This document shows, piece after piece, positions 63,553-64,000 of a stretch of 64,000 bases of DNA. Source of the stretch: Pectobacterium atrosepticum (GTDB lineage Bacteria > Pseudomonadota > Gammaproteobacteria > Enterobacterales > Enterobacteriaceae). The stretch spans positions 62,001 to 126,000 of the forward strand of contig CP036163.1 of assembly GCA_019056595.1 (NCBI GenBank), in the 5' to 3' direction. Both the position numbers and the translations under genes were made by a program. Position 1 is the first letter of the stretch, and the number at the start of each line of letters is the position of its first letter. Under the pieces are notes generated by a model that was not told the DNA's origin, did no database searches, and saw only the letters and a list, made by a program, of their open reading frames with translations.

Positions 63553-64000
63553 TTAGAAACTGGCATTCCGTGGAGTACGCGGGAAAGGGATCACGTCGCG
63601 CACATTTTGTACACCGGTAACATAGGCAATTAATCGTTCAAAACCTAAACCAAAACCGGAATGTGGAATGGTGCCGTAACGACGTAAATCACGATACCAC
63701 CAGTAGTCTTCTTTATTCAGTCCCATCTCTTCCAGACGGCTATCCAGCGCTGCCAGACGTTCTTCACGCTGAGAGCCCCCGATGATTTCACCGATTCCTG
63801 GAGCCAGAACATCCATAGCGGCAACAGTTTTACCATCGTCGTTCATGCGCATATAGAAAGCTTTGATATCTTTCGGATAGTTTTTAACGACAACCGGTGC
63901 TTTGAAGTGTTGCTCCGCAAGATAACGCTCATGTTCGGAGGAGAGGTCAACGCCCCAGTAAACCGGATTTTCAAACTGCTGGCCGCAGTTCAGCAAAATC
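63553..64000 (-). CDS. asnS: Asparaginyl-tRNA synthetase, C-terminal part (truncated by window)
   Basis: The frame is open to the window edge and ends at 63553. The 149 or so visible residues are the class IIb catalytic C-terminus: [35 protein letters not shown] (motif 2/ATP region) and motif 3 [15 protein letters not shown], ending PRTPRNASF as in E. coli. It charges tRNA-Asn. Its N-terminal two-thirds lie beyond the window. Confidence 0.97.
   Translation of the reverse strand, partial: ILLNCGQQFENPVYWGVDLSSEHERYLAEQHFKAPVVVKNYPKDIKAFYMRMNDDGKTVAAMDVLAPGIGEIIGGSQREERLAALDSRLEEMGLNKEDYWWYRDLRRYGTIPHSGFGLGFERLIAYVTGVQNVRDVIPFPRTPRNASF

Overview
The window looks like chromosome of a soft-rot enterobacterium, most likely Pectobacterium. 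Most proteins are close to Escherichia coli orthologues as I remember them (rpsA, ihfB, msbA, mukFEB, aspC, ompF), but the window also carries a secreted family-9 pectate lyase, a complete citrate fermentation cluster and several ERIC elements. The genus is inferred from gene content; no search was run. I see no rRNA, tRNA, CRISPR array, prophage or transposase gene.

Layout. (1) 1-4087: end of aroA, cmk, rpsA, ihfB, in the usual enterobacterial order. (2) 4333-6204: an isolated amidohydrolase with a cysteine-rich N-terminus. (3) 6266-14685: the histidine operon hisGDCBHAFI on the minus strand with a complete leader-peptide attenuator, and divergent yeeZ. (4) 14766-19033: two paralogous chemoreceptors, each with a sigma-28 promoter. 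(5) 19405-29946: citrate cluster, with a DpiA/DpiB-type two-component system divergent from a 2-hydroxycarboxylate transporter, a fumarylacetoacetate-hydrolase-family enzyme and citCDEFXG. (6) 30044-34601: ycgR (c-di-GMP flagellar brake), the putrescine importer plaP with a long structured leader, and convergent sbcB. (7) 34797-38556: a Fur-box-preceded iron-chelate ABC transporter. (8) 38886-39203: tmaR. (9) 39530-45630: comEC, msbA, lpxK, ycaR, kdsB (lipid A and KDO supply). (10) 45758-47687: a PL9 pectate lyase between two same-orientation ERIC elements. (11) 47772-56937: ycbJ, elyC, cmoM and the MukBEF condensin operon. (12) 57359-64000: ldtD, mepK, gloC, aspC, ompF and the end of asnS.

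Relative to E. coli the window joins two distant map regions. aroA-cmk-rpsA-ihfB and comEC-msbA-...-asnS are continuous in E. coli near 20 min. Here they are separated by about 35 kb that includes the yeeZ/his/plaP/sbcB/tmaR block (near 44 min in E. coli) plus accessory loci for citrate use, chemotaxis and iron uptake.

How genes work together: citrate sensed by DpiB/DpiA would induce uptake and cleavage to acetate and oxaloacetate. No membrane oxaloacetate decarboxylase is present, and the FAH-family enzyme is a candidate soluble replacement. Motility regulation (two sigma-28 chemoreceptors, YcgR) and pectin degradation fit a plant-associated life style. LdtD and MepK, side by side, make and cut the same 3-3 peptidoglycan crosslink.
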